Part shown: in pieces, positions 1 to 6,811 of the stretch
Layout: each line of letters begins with the position of its first letter
Position numbering within the stretch: the stretch's first letter is position 1
Assembly (NCBI GenBank): GCA_036745875.1
Contig: DAIOFH010000099.1
Coordinates: forward strand, 1-14,608
Reading direction: 5' to 3'
Source: DAIOFH01 sp036745875
GTDB taxonomy: Bacteria > Planctomycetota > SZUA-567
Length of the DNA: 14,608 nt
Notes under the pieces: model-generated
Seen by the model: the letters and a program-made list of their open reading frames with translations, nothing else
What the model was told of the DNA's origin: nothing
Database searches by the model: none
Translations under genes and position numbers: made by a program

Positions 1-230
1 TTGCGGCGGATATCGCCGAAAAGCGGGCTTTGCTGGAAATTCTCTGCTCGAACCTCACCTACGAAAACGCAACTCTAATAATTTCAATGAGAAAGCCCTT
101 CGACGCACTCGCCGAAGGGCTCCAAATGAAAAATGGTACCGGGGAGTGTACACAAATTGAACTTTTCTGGCAAGGGCTTTTGGAATATCCACGGGAACTC
201 TTGCCGCTTTTGGTACAATACCGTCCATAA
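1..230 (+). CDS. Serine recombinase, C-terminal end (partial, cut by left edge)
   Basis: The reading frame is open from base 3, so the gene starts upstream of the window. The first 45 or so residues match the usual end of large serine recombinases as I know them: an AEKR..LLEI..SNLT segment followed by RKPFD.LAEGL, the last helix and strand after the recombinase zinc-ribbon and coiled-coil region. These enzymes cut and rejoin DNA at att sites using an N-terminal catalytic serine, which is not visible here. After LAEGL the protein runs on for about 31 residues (NGTGE onward, ending QYRP) that do not look like a conserved part of the family. That tail covers the sequence resembling a tRNA 3' end at 134-161, so it may be coding sequence fused to target DNA. 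The gene converges on the SWIM gene with 34 bp between stop codons. Family assignment is from the short tail only. Confidence 0.72.
   Translation, partial: AADIAEKRALLEILCSNLTYENATLIISMRKPFDALAEGLQMKNGTGECTQIELFWQGLLEYPRELLPLLVQYRP
134..161 (-). other. Sequence resembling a tRNA 3' end; candidate attachment site (left)
   Basis: The first 15 bases, from TGGTACCGG, match 13 of 15 bases of the tRNA 3' fragment at 6245, in the same orientation. AATTGAA follows in both, here displaced by a few extra bases. Read on the minus strand it gives a T-loop-like TTCAATT and ends in CCGGTACCA. The extra bases mean it could not fold as a normal T-arm, so it is not a working tRNA. It sits inside the recombinase tail. 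A decayed att site is possible, and chance is not excluded. Confidence 0.35.
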
Positions 231-255
231 CCAATCTTGGTGAACACCGCCAACG

Positions 256-278
256 CCGTGAATGTCACGGAAGTTTTT
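256..278 (+). terminator. Possible weak terminator after the serine recombinase
   Basis: CCGTGA and TCACGG form a 6-bp perfect stem with a 3-nt loop, followed three bases later by a run of five T. It lies 25 bp past the recombinase stop codon and overlaps the end of the convergent SWIM gene, where a terminator would be expected. The stem is short and the loop tight, so activity is uncertain. Confidence 0.35.
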
Positions 279-2214
279 GCTTGTCCAATTCGGAGATGAA
301 AGTGCGTCGACGCCGCAGTTCGTCCCGTATTGTCCGCATATATGCAGTGAATTCCCTAGCGACGCCGGTCCGCGCCATGAGTTCGCCAAGCTTGACCAAC
401 GACTCCGCGGCGGGAACGTAATCGACTTGGTTCGCATGCTGCGTGAGGCGCTCGATTCGCCGGTGCCAAATCGGTATGCAGTCCTCGGGGTTTGCCTTCT
501 CCCGCCATGCAGCCAATTTCAACCACCAGCTTTCCGAGCAATCACCGGCCTCGGCTTCGCGCCACGCTTCCTCCGGCTTCTTTTCCCAAAGCAGGATTTC
601 CACCAAAAGGGAGTGATCGTCCTCATGGTCAAAATAATGCCGAGGTGACCATCCACCGCTTCGCGTTCGCCGTTCGTTTCTTTTCTTTTTGCTGGCGGCA
701 ATTGCCTTCCGTATCCGCTCGAACGCCTTGGTACGCCAGGAGGCCCAGCCTTTTTCCTTTTCCGCCTGCTTTTTCAGTTCCTGGTACCGTTCCAGGCATG
801 GATGCGTCTCGAACTCCGACCAATAGAGTTCCATCGCTTCCGCATTGCGGTGCTTGCGACGATACTCGCGGGCAAGCAGATCACGCAGCTCCGGATTGCG
901 ACCGTACTCGTTTAGGAACGTGCTCCATCCCTTTTCGGCCCATTGCAAAGCCTCGTCGTAGCGCTTGGCGGACTGGTATATTTTGGCAATGGTCAAATAT
1001 CCGTCCGAACACGACAAATCCTTTTTCGCCGCCTCCGCCTGGGCGCCGACGTCGCCGTCCTCGCGGGCGAACCACATCACGATGTCCCGCAGGCGGGATC
1101 GCGCGCGGCGATGCGGATCGTCACCGCCTCTCGCTTTCAAGGCGGGAATCTTTTTCCATTCGGTTTCGACAAGTTGCCGAAAATGGGCAAGACCGACTTT
1201 GCCCAGCGCACGCGTGTATTTTTCCCACGGGAGTTCGCCAAAACCCTCTGTGGAGTCCCGAACGCCGAGGCAAAACAACCAATCCGCAAGGGCATGCGGA
1301 TCAGGCTTGGTTTCCTCACAGGCGCGAACATGCAGCGCGACCAGCGGATCGACTATATCCTCGGGATTAACAAAGTCGTACTCCATCTCCAGACATTGCT
1401 TGTTCAACCCGGCCAGTGCATATTCGACAAGCGTGGCGACTGACGAGGCTTGCCCTTTTTCAAGCAATTCACCCAAGGCGGTAAGCACTGGATTCATTTG
1501 CTCCGCGTATCCTTCGTAGGGGTCCTCTTCATCCCAGTAGGGATTGTCGTAATCGAACGCTGGGAGCTCCAACGCCTTGTCAATGCGCTTCCGGAGCGAG
1601 GCGAGGTCGAGGCCGTCCGGGTTGGCGACGGCGGCGGAAAGTTTGAGGCGTTCGCGCAAAGCGTCATCCCCCATGGCCTGCTCCAGCAGCATGGAGACGA
1701 GCGCTTCCTTGTCCATGGACAGAAGATGCGCGCGAAGATCGATGGCCCGGCCTTTTTTACGCGATTTCGGCGTCTTTCCGCTTGGCGCGGCGCTGTCGTC
1801 GAGATCGCCAAGCACTTCGGCCTCGCCCTTGTTCCATGACAACGCGGTGGCAACCAAATGTTTGCAGAAGCCGCCTGCCGGACAGGTGCAGGTAGAACGC
1901 AACCGACCGCCCTCCAGCCAGATATGGGTTTTGTATTTCCGCGTTCCCCGGACGGAGGCGCTCACATGCGCACCGTTCTGAATCAGTGACGACACCGCCC
2001 CGGCACGATGGTATTCCTCGCCCCGTTCATAGGAGCGATTCCACCCATATTCCCGCAGCCTGCCGCGAGCGAGAAGAGTCGCGAGGTCATTTCCTTTTTT
2101 CCCGAATTCTCCGCCGATGTCGCCGTCCCAATGCTCTTCATCGGCCTCGTCAGCAAAATCGTAGTCCCTGACGACTCGGGACAACGGCTTTCGTATCGAT
2201 CGTTTTCCAGACAT
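265..2214 (-). CDS. SWIM zinc-finger protein with helical-repeat C-terminal half
   Basis: This 649-residue protein carries a clear SWIM zinc motif, CxCx5CxH, at C109, C111, C117 and H119. It is preceded by the typical WxRSYxRGxEY segment (residues 58-68) and a short beta-rich stretch. SWIM domains bind zinc and are thought to bind DNA or protein. The rest is mostly alpha-helical and charged. Residues around 400-480 resemble TPR-type pairs of helices (AKRYDEALQWAEKGW and the AMELYWSEFE region), so a scaffold or adaptor role is plausible. No catalytic motif is visible. The ATG at 2214 has only a weak upstream GAAAG. I prefer it because the protein is colinear with other SWIM proteins from near here. 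It is the last of three minus-strand genes, 98 bp after the Fic stop. Stand-alone SWIM proteins of this size are common in bacteria and their function is unknown. A link to defence is inferred from location only. Confidence 0.85.
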   Translation of the reverse strand: MSGKRSIRKPLSRVVRDYDFADEADEEHWDGDIGGEFGKKGNDLATLLARGRLREYGWNRSYERGEEYHRAGAVSSLIQNGAHVSASVRGTRKYKTHIWLEGGRLRSTCTCPAGGFCKHLVATALSWNKGEAEVLGDLDDSAAPSGKTPKSRKKGRAIDLRAHLLSMDKEALVSMLLEQAMGDDALRERLKLSAAVANPDGLDLASLRKRIDKALELPAFDYDNPYWDEEDPYEGYAEQMNPVLTALGELLEKGQASSVATLVEYALAGLNKQCLEMEYDFVNPEDIVDPLVALHVRACEETKPDPHALADWLFCLGVRDSTEGFGELPWEKYTRALGKVGLAHFRQLVETEWKKIPALKARGGDDPHRRARSRLRDIVMWFAREDGDVGAQAEAAKKDLSCSDGYLTIAKIYQSAKRYDEALQWAEKGWSTFLNEYGRNPELRDLLAREYRRKHRNAEAMELYWSEFETHPCLERYQELKKQAEKEKGWASWRTKAFERIRKAIAASKKKRNERRTRSGGWSPRHYFDHEDDHSLLVEILLWEKKPEEAWREAEAGDCSESWWLKLAAWREKANPEDCIPIWHRRIERLTQHANQVDYVPAAESLVKLGELMARTGVAREFTAYMRTIRDELRRRRTFISELDKQKLP

Positions 2215-2277
2215 GCGACGGTTCTTTCATTTTTTAAAGGGCGCATATCCACTCAATTCGGATGCCTCGTCATCGAT

Positions 2278-2310
2278 GGCGCGAGTTTGGCGCAAGTTTG
2301 GCGCAAGTTT
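2278..2310. repeat. Three tandem 11-bp repeats (GGCGCAAGTTT)
   Basis: Three head-to-tail copies of GGCGCAAGTTT lie here: two are perfect and the leftmost has one change (GGCGCGAGTTT). The array begins 2 bp beyond the Fic stop codon and ends 63 bp before the SWIM start. The 11-bp period is about one helical turn, so all three copies face the same side of the DNA, as in iteron-type protein-binding sites. It may be an operator for the SWIM gene or simple slippage. Confidence 0.8.
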
Positions 2311-2312
2311 AC

Positions 2313-3344
2313 TCATTCCGCAAGCTCGTATTCCACGTTGTTTGTGGCGCCGCGCGATGCTATAAGTCCAAGCTCATTCATGGCGCGCAAATCGCGTTGC
2401 ACTGTGCGACGCTTCCATTCCGGATAGTGACGCAAAATATCCCTAATAGTCAGAATCCCTTGTTTTACGAAGAGATCCAGGATTTTTGCCTGACGATCGG
2501 AGAGCCCATGCCTCAGGACCAAGGAGTCCCAGCGTATGGCCTTCTCCCCCTTTTTTCTGACCTCAACCAGTTGACTGGCCAATCCCTCAACGAAATACTC
2601 CAGCCACCCCGACAAGTCCATCCCGTTGTCCCGTACCCCTTGAATGGCGGCGTAAAATCTGGCCCTATCGCGATCGTAATACTCGCTGATTGAAAACAAT
2701 TTCTTGAAATCATAACCTGCCCTGTATAAACACAATGTGGAAAGCAGTCGTGACGTTCTGCCGTTGCCGTCAATAAACGGGTGAATGTGCACCAGCTGAA
2801 ATTGCGCAATGCCGCTGACAATCACCGGATGAATGTCGGTCTCCTTCCCCAACCAGGTCACCAATTCCGCCATCATCGCCGGGACATCCTGCGGCGTTGG
2901 AGGAGTATACACCACCGCGCCGGTGGCACCGTTGACGACAAAATTTTGCACCAGACGGTATTCACCGGGTTGGGCTGTGCCGCCTCTCACGTGCTTGACC
3001 AATCGTTTATGGATTTCCCGAATCAGACCTTCGGTGATTGGTCCGCCTTCCGCAACATAGCTGGATACAAAATCGAATGCATCCCGATAGTTCAGCAGCT
3101 CTTTCACATCATCGAGATCGGCGTCGGGAACGGTTTTGCCCTCGATCAAATTGCCCGCCTGCTCCAAGGTGAGTCGAGTGCCTTCAATATGCGTCGTATG
3201 ATGCGCTTCGAGAATCAGGGCGCGGCACCCCATCTCGGCAATCCAATCATCTGATAAAGCGGCCGCTTCAATAAAGCCACGCGCCCGTTCGATACGGGTC
3301 AGATCAGTCGTGATTTTGTTGGTAATGGCAAATACAGGGTTCAT
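2313..3344 (-). CDS. Fic family protein (class II AMP-transferase) with C-terminal winged helix
   Basis: The protein is 343 residues from the chosen ATG. Its complete Fic motif, HPFxDGNGRTSR (H188 to R199), supplies the catalytic histidine and the nucleotide-binding loop that moves AMP, or another phosphate-linked group, onto a hydroxyl of a target protein. An N-terminal inhibitory motif, TTHIEG (T50, E54, G55), fits the (S/T)xxxE(G/N) pattern of class II Fic proteins. In these, the glutamate blocks the ATP site until the helix is displaced. Residues 285-343 form a winged-helix-like DNA-binding domain (TIRDIL, RRTVQRDL). The open frame extends 27 codons upstream, but MNPVFAITNKI is the usual start of this family and AGAAG lies about 9-13 bp before it, so I start at 3344. 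The gene follows the unknown gene and precedes the SWIM gene on the same strand. The target protein cannot be told from sequence. The winged helix suggests autoregulation or DNA targeting. Confidence 0.93.
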   Translation of the reverse strand: MNPVFAITNKITTDLTRIERARGFIEAAALSDDWIAEMGCRALILEAHHTTHIEGTRLTLEQAGNLIEGKTVPDADLDDVKELLNYRDAFDFVSSYVAEGGPITEGLIREIHKRLVKHVRGGTAQPGEYRLVQNFVVNGATGAVVYTPPTPQDVPAMMAELVTWLGKETDIHPVIVSGIAQFQLVHIHPFIDGNGRTSRLLSTLCLYRAGYDFKKLFSISEYYDRDRARFYAAIQGVRDNGMDLSGWLEYFVEGLASQLVEVRKKGEKAIRWDSLVLRHGLSDRQAKILDLFVKQGILTIRDILRHYPEWKRRTVQRDLRAMNELGLIASRGATNNVEYELAE

Positions 3345-3445
3345 TTTTAGATCTTCTATTATTTTGACGCAGATGTTCATATTCTGATCAAGTAATGACC
3401 ACATGCAGAAAATACTACGAGGCATAGTTCATACGCTATCGTGAT

Positions 3446-4984
3446 TCACACGACGGAGACGTTTGGATACCGGGGTCTATAAAACTCCCCCTTCCAGCAG
3501 CGCAGCAGCCAGTCGAGCCAATAGGCGGGAGCATCGTCGCCCACTCCGAATACAATCCCGAGCGCCCGGTCCGGTTCACCTTGCAAAACGCGCCGAACAA
3601 AAGCCGGGCTTATCACATCGGATTCAATAAAACCACGCAGGGCATCATGCTCGGCTTGTGTCAGGACGTCGCCGTTTTTTTGTAACCCGCGGATCAGGTT
3701 GTCGAACGAAAGCATCATTTCGTCGCCTTCTTCGGGATTGAGGAAAAGCGCCACGCCATCTTCACATTCCAGCATTGTCTCGGAAAGAACTGTTTCGGGC
3801 ATGAAATCCTCTGGAATATTGTCCGGAGGCGTTTCCATGGCTTGAATACGTTTATCACGGTATTCGTTCAGAAAACGAGCAGTACTTTCGGCGAGCGCCT
3901 TGCCCGATTCGAAATGCACAAGATCACGACCGCCTAAAAATTCCAACTCGCTTTTTCGCATATTGGCCAGCATCTCCATCGCCTGAGTCTTGTATTCGGG
4001 CCAATACCGACAAAGAACCCGGCTTGCGGACAGTCGCATGTGCTGAACGAATTCCTTCACTCGCTCAAGATCCGACTCCCCTTCCCCCAGCAGGCTTTGC
4101 ACGCCGGACCAACGCCAGCCGCCATCCCATCGGGCTAAAAACCCGAATACAAATGTACCGACAGGAATGGGGGCTGCTCCCTTGTCCCAATCCACACGGT
4201 ATTGCTTCTCGGTTACAAGATTGGTGACGAACATATGTCCTGTCTCCAACGAATCAATCCGGAATGGCGCCGCGTGCCGTTCGCTCCAGGATCTGAGGTC
4301 TTCGCGTTGAGCGTCCGGTATATTCAACACCTCTGCCAGCAAGTCTATCGGCCCCATGCCGGACCACTGAGAACAGGACTGGCAGAGGAAGTCATCGCAC
4401 TCGCTGATGAATGACTTTTGATCGCCACAATGGGAAACATACTCGGCAAATTTCGTTCTAAAGAAGTAGGACGTTTGTCCAAGGATAACAAGTCTGTCCT
4501 TCGCTTGGTATCCGTATTGAATCGGCCCTGAAAGAAAAGCGGAGGAATCGGAGCACGGGTTAAACTTGCTTTTCCGTTTTTCCCAAAACGCCCTGATCGT
4601 CCCGACCACCGTTAGTATGTCTGGATGATCCGGCGAAAGACTGTAGTCTTGAAGAAAAATATTGATCTGTTTCCAGACGAAATGATGCAGTCGGGCATCG
4701 CTCAATCCAACGCCAGGATCGCCTTCGGTGACTGGCAATGCGACTCCGAAGTGCCGCAGATTCCATGCCTCATAGCCTCCCCAAAAGGAAGTCGAATCAT
4801 CGACGTCGATAATGAAATCCATCGCCTCGCCTGCGAACTCCGGCCAGAGCCTTTCAAGACGGCGCATATTGACAAAAACCGGTTTTCGCAGGGCTCGTGA
4901 CAGTTCACGAGCCAAGGCGCGATGCCAGGGGTGCTTGTGATCGAAGTTGTACCGTAAGACTTCGTTATCATCGTCGTCAAACAT
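3446..4984 (-). CDS. Unrecognised 512-residue acidic protein
   Basis: I do not recognise this family. The ATG at 4984 is preceded by AGAGG with an 8-nt spacer. A TTG one codon upstream also keeps the frame open but is a poorer choice. The protein starts with a run of aspartates, then an amphipathic helix and an acidic segment (IDVDDS, about residues 60-65). Cysteines at about 196, 201 and 204 might be half of a metal site. A beta-rich stretch at 240-300 (VTEKQYRVDWDKG, then FGFLARWDGGWRWSGV) looks like a small barrel domain. The C-terminal half is helical and acidic (PEEGDEMMLSFDNLIRGL). I see no signal peptide, membrane span, nuclease or ATPase motif. It is the first gene of the minus-strand trio, with 101 bp before the Fic start, so co-transcription is likely. 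It is a plausible Fic partner or target by position only. Confidence 0.75.
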   Translation of the reverse strand: MFDDDDNEVLRYNFDHKHPWHRALARELSRALRKPVFVNMRRLERLWPEFAGEAMDFIIDVDDSTSFWGGYEAWNLRHFGVALPVTEGDPGVGLSDARLHHFVWKQINIFLQDYSLSPDHPDILTVVGTIRAFWEKRKSKFNPCSDSSAFLSGPIQYGYQAKDRLVILGQTSYFFRTKFAEYVSHCGDQKSFISECDDFLCQSCSQWSGMGPIDLLAEVLNIPDAQREDLRSWSERHAAPFRIDSLETGHMFVTNLVTEKQYRVDWDKGAAPIPVGTFVFGFLARWDGGWRWSGVQSLLGEGESDLERVKEFVQHMRLSASRVLCRYWPEYKTQAMEMLANMRKSELEFLGGRDLVHFESGKALAESTARFLNEYRDKRIQAMETPPDNIPEDFMPETVLSETMLECEDGVALFLNPEEGDEMMLSFDNLIRGLQKNGDVLTQAEHDALRGFIESDVISPAFVRRVLQGEPDRALGIVFGVGDDAPAYWLDWLLRCWKGEFYRPRYPNVSVV

Positions 4985-5064
4985 CAAAGATGCCTCTACT
5001 TAAATCGAATAGACCGACCGATAGTATACGGCGGAGGCCAAGTCATTCACGCCCCACCTCTTAT

Positions 5065-5390
5065 TTAGTTGCCCTTCAATTTCAGCAGTTCTTCGTCCAG
5101 TCCGTAGCGGACCATGTCGATGCGTTCGCTTCGCTGGGATACAAAATCACCGGTCATTGTAGGAAATTGAAATGGGAAAAATGCCGGGTTGTTCAGGAAC
5201 AGCCCCAATTCGCCTTTGAATCCCGGGGTGGCCAGAAGTGCGGACTCAAACATTAGGATAGCCAGATTTGGTTCGACAATGCCCACCGAGATACCCTTCT
5301 CATAGCAGCCTTTGGCCTCGGAATCCTTCAGATATCCCCAGGCGACAAAGGAGCGGATGACAAACTGGCCATATCGGCTTGTACTGCTTA
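5065..5390 (-). pseudogene. C-terminal fragment of an unrelated protein, winged-helix-like
   Basis: On the minus strand, the frame that ends at 5065 reads as convincing protein from about 5390 onward: YGQFVIRSFVAWGYLKD, then a KGCYEKG turn, a helix PNLAILMFESALLAT, NNPAFFPFQFP, and a stop after DEELLKLKGN. The helix, WGYLKD, turn and helix order resembles a winged-helix domain at the end of a regulatory or defence protein. Upstream of about 5390 this frame loses protein-like character, and the integrase frame takes over. No start codon of its own is visible in the good part. It is therefore best read as the tail of a gene whose front was deleted when it was joined to the integrase. I cannot name the parent family. 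Confidence 0.45.
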
Positions 5391-6142
5391 CGGGTGATGG
5401 CGTTTTCGATGCGAGATTCCAGCACTTGGCTGCAATCGATGACTGCCCGGATATCAGGAATGGCGCGGAATGACGCGTTCTGTTTGAGCGTGTTCCAGTA
5501 ACTGTCGAAGTCCTTTGCCATGGCAATGATGCGGTTGCGTTCCTGGCGGGTGCAATAGACTATTTCGACCCGCTTGGGCTCTTTTAGCATTTTGATGCCG
5601 ACAAAGGGGTTGTCGCGCCGTCTCTTCGTATGTACTGCCCAATTAAAAAAGCGGCGGCACATACTCAGCACTCTATTTCTCCAGGCTACGGAATTGTCAT
5701 CGCCCTGGACGTGTAGGAGGAACTTTTGTGCCTGATCTGGCGTGGTGTGCTTGATGCCTTCCGCCGCAAATGCATCGAGACGTTTAAGGATTTCGATTGA
5801 GGGCTTTGCCCAGGACTCGGACACCTCTTTGCTGATCACCGGTTCATAATCGTTGATCCAATCCCTGGAGGTCATCAAACCGTGGCGGTCTTCAAGGTAG
5901 CGTAGGACGCCGGGGGCGTCCGCATATTCAGCCGGGAACTCCGGCATGTCTTCGGCGAGGGCGGTGGCAAATCGGCGCAGGATGACTTCGGCAAAAACCT
6001 CGTCTTCCTTTTCCCGGTTTAGGCCGGTCGAGACGGAGTACTGGGTATACTTGCGGGGGGAGGGGGAGTAGCGCCAAACAACAACCCACGCCCCATGGAA
6101 AAAGCGCTTGGTTGGCTTCGGATAGGTCGGTTTTTTTGGCAT
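5300..6142 (-). pseudogene. Tyrosine recombinase (integrase), truncated before the catalytic residues
   Basis: The ATG at 6142 has a good Shine-Dalgarno site (AAGGGG, 7-nt spacer); a GTG two codons upstream is less likely. The first 190 or so residues look like the N-terminal part of a phage-type integrase: an arm-binding start (PKPTKRFFHGAWVVVWRYS), a helical core-binding SAM-like domain, and the familiar RRFFNWAVHTKRRRDNPF segment. The catalytic domain then begins (CTRQERNRIIAMAKDF), but the frame drifts and stops at 5300. None of the residues expected in an active enzyme (first Arg with GLR.GE, HxxR, catalytic Tyr) is present. At 280 residues it lacks most of the usual catalytic domain, so it should be inactive. 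Downstream the DNA runs into the tail of a different protein in another frame. The gene starts about 100 bp from a tRNA 3' fragment, the usual place for an integrase. Confidence 0.78.
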
Positions 6143-6205
6143 ACACACCCCTTATTCGTGGTCATGATTCGTGGTCTTTAATATAAAGGGGAATTTTGCC
6201 ATGTC

Positions 6206-6236
6206 AAACAAAAACCGCAACTCCTTAGAGTTGCGG
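6206..6236 (-). terminator. Strong intrinsic terminator, minus strand
   Basis: CCGCAACTC (6215-6223) and GAGTTGCGG (6228-6236) are a perfect 9-bp inverted repeat with a 4-nt loop. Read on the minus strand, the stem is followed directly by TTTTTGTTTG. It lies 8 bp past the CCA end of the tRNA fragment, where a tRNA terminator would be. It would also shield the integrase from transcription coming from the right. Confidence 0.8.
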
Positions 6237-6244
6237 CATTTATC

Positions 6245-6267
6245 TGGTACCGGCGGGTGGAATTGAA
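6245..6267 (-). other. tRNA 3'-end fragment; candidate attachment site
   Basis: On the minus strand this reads as a correct tRNA 3' end: T-loop TTCAATT (6261-6267), T-stem 3' strand CCACC (6256-6260), acceptor 3' strand CGCCGGT (6249-6255), discriminator A (6248) and encoded CCA (6245-6247). A whole tRNA would need GGTGG before the T-loop, but the minus strand has TTTCC, so the match stops exactly at the T-loop edge and no further tRNA follows. Integrases that target tRNA genes typically leave such 3' fragments. The parent would have an acceptor 5' strand near ACCGGCG; I cannot assign its amino acid. Confidence 0.65.
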
Positions 6268-6276
6268 GGAAACCCG

Positions 6277-6624
6277 TTGTCAAATAATGAGTTGCACAAT
6301 TTCGGACAGGCACATGCACAAGGCGGACATGGTTTGTCGTATCCCGGTAACGGGCGGGAGGATGGAAGCAGGGACAACGTCGATGTTCGGACTGATTTCG
6401 GCGTAATGCCGTCAAGCCAAGCTCGACAGCGGACCCCAAAAATCGCCCAAGCACTGCCCAAATCCAGCCCAAGTTATTTGGCCGAAGAAACAACTCGAAA
6501 TCCGGATAACGTGTCAATATACTTCGATGAATTATCAGAAATAGCGAAAGCATGGCCAATGCTTTCAGATGACCTTCGCACGGGAATTATGACGATAGTG
6601 CGGGCCACATCTCAAAAATCGTGA
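6277..6624 (+). pseudogene. Probable remnant: integrase-type C-terminal tail
   Basis: The frame is open for 115 codons, but only its end looks like protein: FDELSEIAKAWPMLSDDLR, then a helix to the stop. The pattern LxxxxxAWPxLxxxxRxGI resembles a short helical tail that I recall at the end of integrases from Planctomycetes and related bacteria. The first half (glycine-, serine- and proline-rich) is probably non-coding. There is no clear ribosome site at the ATG at 6277. Its position just inside the tRNA fragment suggests the last piece of a second, deleted integrase. A small real gene cannot be excluded. Confidence 0.35.
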
Positions 6625-6674
6625 AGTGAATGAAAAAGGTCAAACCTGCGTCTTTACCATATGATCCGAAAATA

Positions 6675-6718
6675 ATGTACAGGACGTCTGCTATGATTTA
6701 GAATACTCCCTTGTACAT
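6675..6718. repeat. Paired TGTACA boxes (inverted ATGTACA / TGTACAT)
   Basis: ATGTACA at 6675-6681 and TGTACAT at 6712-6718 are a perfect 7-bp inverted pair, each containing the palindrome TGTACA, with starts of the hexamers 36 bp apart. One box falls on the candidate -35 position and the other near the expected transcription start. That arrangement would suit a repressor controlling the helicase gene. The match is short, so this is suggestive only. Confidence 0.4.
6676..6704 (+). promoter_or_regulatory. Candidate sigma-70-type promoter for the helicase gene
   Basis: TGTACA (4 of 6 to the -35 consensus) is separated by 17 bp from TAGAAT (5 of 6 to the -10 consensus). It would give a leader of about 100 nt that includes a CCAGC-GAAA-GCTGG hairpin at 6732-6745 with a GNRA-type loop. 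No better promoter is obvious between 6625 and 6811. Confidence 0.35.
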
Positions 6719-6811
6719 AGTGAATTCCTCACCAGCGAAAGCTGGCGGTTCATCTCGGCTAAAACCGGCTTCCTGGAAAATAAAATCGAGCCGGGTTAAG
6801 GTAGAATTGAC

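Larger units (their letters stand above)
6665..6799 (+). pseudogene. Gene-tail remnant immediately upstream of the giant helicase gene
   Basis: Starting after a stop at 6662, this frame reads about 44 residues of plausible protein: a VQDVCYDLEYSLVHSEF helix, then SESWRFISAKTGFLENKI, a charged, aromatic-rich C-terminus. It ends in TAA at 6797-6799, 12 bp before the helicase start. No ATG, GTG or TTG in this frame gives a sensible start. It looks like the 3' end of a gene that once preceded the helicase in an operon and has lost its front. I do not recognise the family. It overlaps the candidate promoter at 6676-6704, which may be coincidental. Confidence 0.4.

Noticed and set aside
94..121. 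9-bp inverted repeat AGCCCTTCG / CGAAGGGCT, possible minus-strand terminator for the SWIM gene
   Set aside because: It lies within conserved recombinase codons (KPFD..AEGL), is 140 bp past the SWIM stop, and has only a weak T-rich stretch after it.
134..161. A complete tRNA gene on the minus strand at the left end
   Set aside because: Only the 3' end is tRNA-like and it contains extra bases between the T-loop and acceptor parts; no anticodon or D-arm can be formed.
492..1370. Long plus-strand open frame opposite the SWIM gene
   Set aside because: Rich in Pro, Arg and Ser with no family resemblance; a shadow of the minus-strand gene.
6152..6559. Minus-strand open frame with a hydrophobic start, upstream of the integrase
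   Set aside because: It reads through the tRNA fragment and the terminator hairpin, and its sequence is not protein-like.
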